Of a stretch of DNA of 64,000 nucleotides, positions 60,548-64,000 are shown piece by piece. The stretch covers positions 3,427,001 to 3,491,000 of the forward strand of contig NZ_LR134289.1 in NCBI RefSeq assembly GCF_900636535.1, given 5' to 3'. Below the pieces are notes generated by a model. The model was not told the origin of the DNA, ran no database searches, and saw only the letters and a list, made by a program, of their open reading frames with translations. Source of the stretch: Chryseobacterium gleum (GTDB lineage: Bacteria > Bacteroidota > Bacteroidia > Flavobacteriales > Weeksellaceae). A program made the position numbers and the translations under genes. How positions within the stretch are numbered: position 1 is the stretch's first letter; each line of letters begins with the position of its first letter.

Positions 60548-60952
60548 TTATATTTTTATTTTTCCTAAATCAAAGCATGCTTTAATGTTCTGCAGAGTTC
60601 CACTTTTCCTTCTCTCATCAGAATTGAAATCAATACCTAAAAAATGAGTGCACATTGTCATGGCATATTTATCTCTTTCTTTATCCGTCTGAAATCCTCC
60701 AATTGTTTTCCAATTTCCAGCCTGACAATTGAATCTATTTACGAAATATCTAGGTTTTTCTCCTATATGAAGTATGGTAACGTTAGAGGTCTTATCTTTT
60801 AAAAATTCCATCATTAAGGTATCTGTACCATTAAAATCTCCAATAAGAAATTCGCACTTTGACCAATCTAATTGTTTGATAGGTTCTATATAAAACTGAT
60901 GGAAATTATCCCACGATATATTTCCGTTCCCAAAAACATATATCTTTTTCAT
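60548..60952 (-). CDS. SLOG/LOG-like Rossmann protein
   Basis: The 134-residue protein begins KKIYVFGNGNISWDNFHQFY, followed by CEFLIGDFNGTDTLMMEFLK and GTLQNIKACFDLGK. This resembles the SLOG superfamily, whose members bind nucleotides related to NAD or ADP-ribose; the family assignment is by pattern only. It overlaps the dioxygenase gene by 4 bases. Confidence 0.7.
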   Translation of the reverse strand: MKKIYVFGNGNISWDNFHQFYIEPIKQLDWSKCEFLIGDFNGTDTLMMEFLKDKTSNVTILHIGEKPRYFVNRFNCQAGNWKTIGGFQTDKERDKYAMTMCTHFLGIDFNSDERRKSGTLQNIKACFDLGKIKI

Positions 60953-61503
60953 GGTCTTTTTCTTAAATACATTACATCTGTTCTCAACACATATTTGTGC
61001 CCGCTGATCAAAGTCTTTCCTTCATGTCTCAGGGGATGATAAAAAATAAGAGCTGTTCCTTTCTTTGGAGCTACAGTAAATAAGTTCTCAAATTCTGTTT
61101 CTCCGCCTTCAAAATCATCATTCAGATAAATCATAAAGGTGTAAAAGCTTTTTTCATTTTCATTCCGTATATAACTTCCATCTCTGTGCATTTTAAACTG
61201 CTGTCCGGGCGCATATTTATAAATCCTGAGCATTTCATTAAAGCTAAAGACCTGGTATTCATCCTGTTCCTGAGGCAAAAACTCTACAACCTTGTTAAAA
61301 AGCTCTTCAGCAATTGTTGTATCAAAGATCATCAATCGGTCATTATTTCTGATTCCTTTATTCATCTGCTGGCGGCCGAATACATTGATCTTTGCTTCTT
61401 CAAAAACTTTCTCCTGTGAAAGACTGATATAATGATCACATTCTGATTCGGTCAGAAAATCTTCAATTAGAAATATCTGTGGATGTAATTCTATTTTTTC
61501 CAT
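60949..61503 (-). CDS. Prolyl-4-hydroxylase-like 2OG-Fe(II) dioxygenase
   Basis: The 184-residue protein has the P4H double-stranded helix: iron ligands His and Asp in FKMHRDGSYIRNE, the distal His in FYHPLRHEGKTL, and the 2-oxoglutarate Arg/Lys in GHKYVLRTDVMYLRK. It hydroxylates a side chain or a base with Fe(II) and 2-oxoglutarate. Substrate unknown; within this operon a nucleic acid or a protein target are both possible. Confidence 0.88.
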   Translation of the reverse strand: MEKIELHPQIFLIEDFLTESECDHYISLSQEKVFEEAKINVFGRQQMNKGIRNNDRLMIFDTTIAEELFNKVVEFLPQEQDEYQVFSFNEMLRIYKYAPGQQFKMHRDGSYIRNENEKSFYTFMIYLNDDFEGGETEFENLFTVAPKKGTALIFYHPLRHEGKTLISGHKYVLRTDVMYLRKRP

Positions 61504-61531
61504 AATTAATATTTTGTGCCTGGTTGTGTTT

Positions 61532-62074
61532 TTACCCTCTTAATTCATCCCTTACTTCCATCAAAGCAAATCCTAACAGGTTTTCTCCGTTCCATAGTAA
61601 AGGATTTTCTGCTCTGCTGTCTGTGTCCAGCATTCCGATACCCCAAATTCTGTCATAAGGACTCGCTTCTACCAGAACTTTGTCTCCGGTTGACAAAAGA
61701 AAGTCTTTAAATTTCTGATTTTGAGAGAATTTCAAAAGATTTCCCCGGGTAACAATTTCAAATTTATGTTCGTCCCACTGTTTCGGATCAAAGTTTTTTA
61801 CTTTTCTACCCAGAGCTTTTGCCTGATTGGATGTATTTGCTTTTAAAATTTTCTCTTCTGTTTCAGGATCATTAAACAATCTGGCCTTTCCCGCCATCAT
61901 ATAATGTTCTGCTGTTTTGTAAATGGTACCATTTTCTTCAAACTTTCCGGGGAACCACTGGCTGAAACATGATTTGGTAATGGTATCTTTCGTCGTGTGA
62001 CCCCAGAAAAACAGAAATTTTATCTTTTCTTTCTTCTGAAAACGTTCCGTAATATTTTGTAAGGTGTATTTCAT
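61532..62074 (-). CDS. NADAR (YbiA-like) domain protein, first gene of the ADP-ribose operon
   Basis: About 180 residues from the ATG at 62074 (MKYTLQNITERF). All NADAR motifs are present: FFWGHTT, SCFSQWFPGKF, YKTAEHYMMAGKARLF, GRKVKNFDPKQW, IVTRGNLLKFSQN, LVEASPYDRIWGIGM, NPLLWNGENLLGFALMEVR. NADAR proteins act on ADP-ribose derivatives; some remove ADP-ribose from guanine bases. The open frame extends to a TTG at 62095, but that codon is part of the palindrome at 62077-62095. Confidence 0.92.
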   Translation of the reverse strand: MKYTLQNITERFQKKEKIKFLFFWGHTTKDTITKSCFSQWFPGKFEENGTIYKTAEHYMMAGKARLFNDPETEEKILKANTSNQAKALGRKVKNFDPKQWDEHKFEIVTRGNLLKFSQNQKFKDFLLSTGDKVLVEASPYDRIWGIGMLDTDSRAENPLLWNGENLLGFALMEVRDELRG

Positions 62075-62076
62075 GA

Positions 62077-62095
62077 TTGCGTTATTTTGACACAA
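62077..62095 (-). promoter_or_regulatory. NrtR-type palindrome A with overlapping -7 box, upstream of NADAR
   Basis: The plus strand reads TTGCGTTATTTTGACACAA. It ends 2 bases before the NADAR ATG. On the minus strand the -7 box TAAATTTG (62093-62100) shares its TTG with this site, so a bound repressor would cover the promoter. Confidence 0.6.
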
Positions 62096-62121
62096 ATTTA
62101 AAAGAATAACATTTTAGTAAC

Positions 62122-62149
62122 CAAATTTATTTGCGTTAATTTTACGCTA
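62122..62149 (-). promoter_or_regulatory. NrtR-type palindrome B with adjacent -7 box
   Basis: TTGCGTTAATTTTACGCTA at 62131-62149 lies directly upstream (minus strand) of a second TAAATTTG box at 62122-62129, that is, in its -33/-7 spacer. Together with site A it makes a double operator for the 15-gene operon. Confidence 0.55.
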
Positions 62150-62404
62150 ATAATTATAATTAATTGATTTTCAAGGATAAAAATTTAATTCCAATCAACG
62201 AATATCACAAACTTTGATTACAAATAACACAAATTTGATGTATTTAGGCTAAAGCCAATGGAATGATATGGTATAAAAAAACGGGCTAAAGCCCGTTCCT
62301 ATTGAATGTTTTCCATTGATATTTTATACTGTGGCTTCAAGAATGTCATAAATATTAGTGAATATTTGTGCAAAAACAATTGTGTCATTTGTGTTTAAAA
62401 CAAT
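62150..62404. repeat. Intergenic region with a GGCTAAAGCC palindromic element
   Basis: No gene. It contains AGGCTAAAGCC at about 62247 and the perfect palindrome AACGGGCTAAAGCCCGTT at 62280-62297, followed by CCTATTGAATG and GTGGCTTCAAG. The paired GGCTAAAGCC cores look like a REP-type intergenic element. The palindrome could also form a terminator for the upstream regulator gene. Confidence 0.6.
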
Positions 62405-63100
62405 CTATTTAATTTCGAAATAAAAGCCTTGCTCTTCAAGCTCTTTATATTTTTCCTTATTGAAAGTAAAAAGTTTCCCAGGTCTGCCGCTGCCTTCTTT
62501 TTTAACGTTATTGGTTTCGTTTAGCAGCCCGTAGCTCATAATTTTTTTACGAAAGTTTCTTCTGTCGATTTCCTGTCCCACAATAGTTTTATAAAGGTTT
62601 TCAAGATCAGAAAAGGGGAATTCTTCGTTGAGAAGATTGAAGCCGATTGGCTGATACTGAATTTTTGTACGAAGTCTTTTTAAAGCTGTATCTATGATTG
62701 TTTTGTGGTCGAAAGCCAAAGAAGGGAGTTTATTAATACTGAACCATTGTGCATCTTCAGCATCAGAGTCTGCAAAAAGTTCATGATAAGATGGGTTCAC
62801 AAGCCCAAGATAGGCTACAGAAACAACTCTGTTTCTAGGATCGCGACCCAGATTACCAAACGTATACAGTTGTTCCAGAAAATCGGGTCTTATGCCCGCC
62901 TCTTCATACAGTTCTCTTTTTACAGCATCATCCACACTTTCATCATCAAGAACAAGTCCGCCTGGCAGCGCCCATCCTCCTTTAAAAGGTTCAATATTTC
63001 TTTTAATCAGAAGGATCTGAAGGTCTTTTTTATCAAAATATCCGAAGATGACGGCATCTACAGCCACTTTTATATCCTGTAATTTTTTTGGAGACTCCAT
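62405..63100 (-). CDS. NrtR-family regulator: Nudix domain plus winged helix
   Basis: About 231 residues from the ATG at 63100 (MESPKKLQDIKVAVDAVIFG). The N-terminal Nudix domain (about 12-150) has a complete Nudix box, GLVLDDESVDDAVKRELYEE followed by AGI, so it could be catalytically active. The C-terminal winged helix (about 155-231) includes NFRKKIMSYGLL and GSGRPGKLFTFN. NrtR-type regulators sense ADP-ribose and repress NAD-related genes. It lies upstream of, and on the same strand as, the ADP-ribose operon, with a palindrome in front of both. The frame extends to a TTG at 63127 inside palindrome C. Confidence 0.9.
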   Translation of the reverse strand: MESPKKLQDIKVAVDAVIFGYFDKKDLQILLIKRNIEPFKGGWALPGGLVLDDESVDDAVKRELYEEAGIRPDFLEQLYTFGNLGRDPRNRVVSVAYLGLVNPSYHELFADSDAEDAQWFSINKLPSLAFDHKTIIDTALKRLRTKIQYQPIGFNLLNEEFPFSDLENLYKTIVGQEIDRRNFRKKIMSYGLLNETNNVKKEGSGRPGKLFTFNKEKYKELEEQGFYFEIK

Positions 63101-63108
63101 AAATTGAT

Positions 63109-63132
63109 TTGCGTTATGAATACACAAAGTTA
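63109..63132 (-). promoter_or_regulatory. NrtR-type palindrome C with overlapping -7 box, upstream of the regulator
   Basis: TTGCGTTATGAATACACAA at 63109-63127 ends 8 bases before the regulator ATG; the -7 box TAACTTTG (minus strand, 63125-63132) shares its TTG, exactly as at site A. This predicts autoregulation. Confidence 0.6.
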
Positions 63133-63224
63133 CGATTTATGTGCAAGGTAAAAAAATAATCAGGGGTATAATAAAAGTTGCTATCTTTAAGTTATCATTC
63201 TAACCATCTTAAAACTAAACCATT

Positions 63225-63869
63225 ATGAAAAATTTATTATCAATTCTTGTCGCAGCTTTTTTATTAACGGCTTGTGAGAAGGGAAAAACAACAGCAGCCA
63301 CTAGTGCTGATAAAGCCGATTCTACAGCCGCAAAATCCGAATGGAAACCTGTAGATTCTGCAACAGCTATGAAAGCGTGGATGGAGTACTCTACTCCGGG
63401 AGAAATGCATAAAATGCTGGCAAAATCTGACGGAATATGGACAGGAGAAACCACCATGTGGATGGAAAACGGAGGAAAGCCTATGATGAGTAAATCTGAG
63501 ACGACCAATAAAATGATGTATGACGGACGTTATCAGATCAGTAACCATAAAGGCAACTTTATGGGAATGCCTTTCGAAGGAATGAGCATTGTGGGATATG
63601 ACAATTCCAAAAAGAAATTTATCAGTACATGGATCGACAATATGGGAACCGGAATCATGCATGGTGAAGGAGAATGGAATCCTTCAACAAAATCGGTTGA
63701 ATTTAAAGGAAAAATGACAGATCCTTCAAGACCTGGAAAAGATTGTGATTTCAGGGAAGTTTTCACTTTCGTAGATGACAATACCCAAAAGCTGGAAATG
63801 TACGGCCCGGACTCCAAGACAGGAAAAGAGTACAAAACCATGGAAATAAAATATACCCGTAAGAAATAG
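63225..63869 (+). CDS. DUF1579 lipoprotein
   Basis: The 214-residue protein has a lipobox LTAC (mature Cys at about residue 17), an Ala/Ser/Lys linker and a DUF1579 lipocalin-like domain (about 60-212: KMLAKSDGIWTGETTMW, RYQISNHKGNFMGMPFEGMSIVGYDN read in parts, EFKGKMTDP). Function unknown; these domains are thought to bind small hydrophobic ligands. Single gene with its own terminator. It is divergent from the NrtR-type gene, but its upstream TATCTTTA lies 60 bases away from palindrome C. Confidence 0.88.
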   Translation: MKNLLSILVAAFLLTACEKGKTTAATSADKADSTAAKSEWKPVDSATAMKAWMEYSTPGEMHKMLAKSDGIWTGETTMWMENGGKPMMSKSETTNKMMYDGRYQISNHKGNFMGMPFEGMSIVGYDNSKKKFISTWIDNMGTGIMHGEGEWNPSTKSVEFKGKMTDPSRPGKDCDFREVFTFVDDNTQKLEMYGPDSKTGKEYKTMEIKYTRKK

Positions 63870-63878
63870 AATCAACAA

Positions 63879-63909
63879 AAAAACCGCTTCATTTTCAGAA
63901 GCGGTTTTT
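63879..63909. terminator. Bidirectional terminator between the DUF1579 gene and lepA
   Basis: AAAAACCGCTTC / GAAGCGGTTTTT with a 7-base loop; the A- and T-runs serve both converging genes. Confidence 0.85.
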
Positions 63910-63923
63910 ATTTTTATAATGAA

Positions 63924-64000
63924 TTAGTCATTCAGCTTTAATACAGCCATGAACGCTGATTGCGGTACTTCTACTCTACCAATCTGCTTCATTTTCTTTT
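63924..64000 (-). CDS. lepA: Elongation factor 4 (LepA), 3' end only
   Basis: Read on the minus strand from the window edge to the TAA at 63924 the frame encodes KKMKQIGRVEVPQSAFMAVL followed by KLND, which matches the conserved LepA C-terminus (KKMKQ.G.VE.PQ.AF.AVLK). The rest of the gene lies beyond the window. Confidence 0.85.
   Translation of the reverse strand, partial: KKMKQIGRVEVPQSAFMAVLKLND

Noticed and set aside
62075..62095. TTG start for the NADAR protein adding seven residues
   Set aside because: The codons are the palindrome itself and the NADAR pattern begins with the ATG at 62074; the same applies to the NrtR-type gene (63101-63127).
1..64000. CRISPR array, prophage, insertion sequence or rRNA operon
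   Set aside because: No regularly spaced direct repeats, transposase, integrase, phage structural genes or rRNA-like sequence were found.

Overview
The window looks like chromosomal DNA of a flavobacterium close to Chryseobacterium (Weeksellaceae, Bacteroidota). I base this on the low GC content, the TAnnTTTG -7 promoter elements, a type IX secretion (T9SS) C-terminal domain, TonB-dependent and beta-barrel outer-membrane proteins, GLPGLI, DUF3127, DUF4421 and DUF5690 families, and the general style of the proteins. No rRNA, CRISPR array, prophage or insertion sequence is visible.

Layout. 1-9.3 kb (minus strand): two small lipoproteins, two tandem endonuclease/exonuclease/phosphatase membrane proteins, a rhomboid protease, MutL, a DUF1275 membrane protein, a Usp-like protein and an OmpR-type two-component system. 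9.5-18.9 kb (plus strand): an XRE-cupin regulator, then a tight operon of TonB receptor, DUF5690 MFS-like carrier, TIGR03364-type FAD oxidoreductase and phosphonatase-like HAD hydrolase, followed by a T9SS-secreted alkaline-phosphatase-superfamily phosphodiesterase. This reads as an aminophosphonate uptake and breakdown locus. 18.9-21.3 kb: a MocR-type regulator with a GNAT, and an unknown protein. 21.4-31.1 kb: a membrane-stress operon (YjfI-like, PspA, YqiJ-like, flotillin, DUF3686 AAA ATPase) facing an XRE regulator. 31.1-31.8 kb: a duplicated leucine/glycine tRNA cassette in which one tRNA-Gly has decayed. 32-51.5 kb: mixed housekeeping and surface genes (aat, EamA, TPR, Crp/Fnr, glmM, FeoA-FeoB with a Cys-rich partner, GLPGLI, DinB, beta-barrel protein, JmjC-like cupin, M14 peptidase).

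51.7-63.1 kb is the most striking part: sixteen minus-strand genes almost all tied to NAD and ADP-ribose. They are a NrtR-type Nudix regulator, NADAR, a prolyl-hydroxylase-like dioxygenase, a SLOG-like Rossmann protein, a coiled-coil protein, a vWA protein, a shortened adenylosuccinate-synthetase-like enzyme, a small candidate ADP-ribosyltransferase, a PARG-like glycohydrolase, DUF4291, SMI1/KNR4, a sirtuin, an ADP-ribosylglycohydrolase, a DUF6794 protein, KptA and a PPP-type phosphatase. Four near-identical 19-bp palindromes (TTGCGTwA...ACrCAA) lie in front of the regulator, of the operon (two copies) and inside it. At the regulator and operon starts they overlap or adjoin TAnnTTTG boxes. I propose an ADP-ribose-sensing regulon that writes, removes and recycles ADP-ribose or 2'-phosphate marks on nucleic acids or proteins.

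The window ends with a DUF1579 lipoprotein and the 3' end of lepA. Interspersed palindromic repeats lie at 26354, 51640, 62280 and probably 37611.
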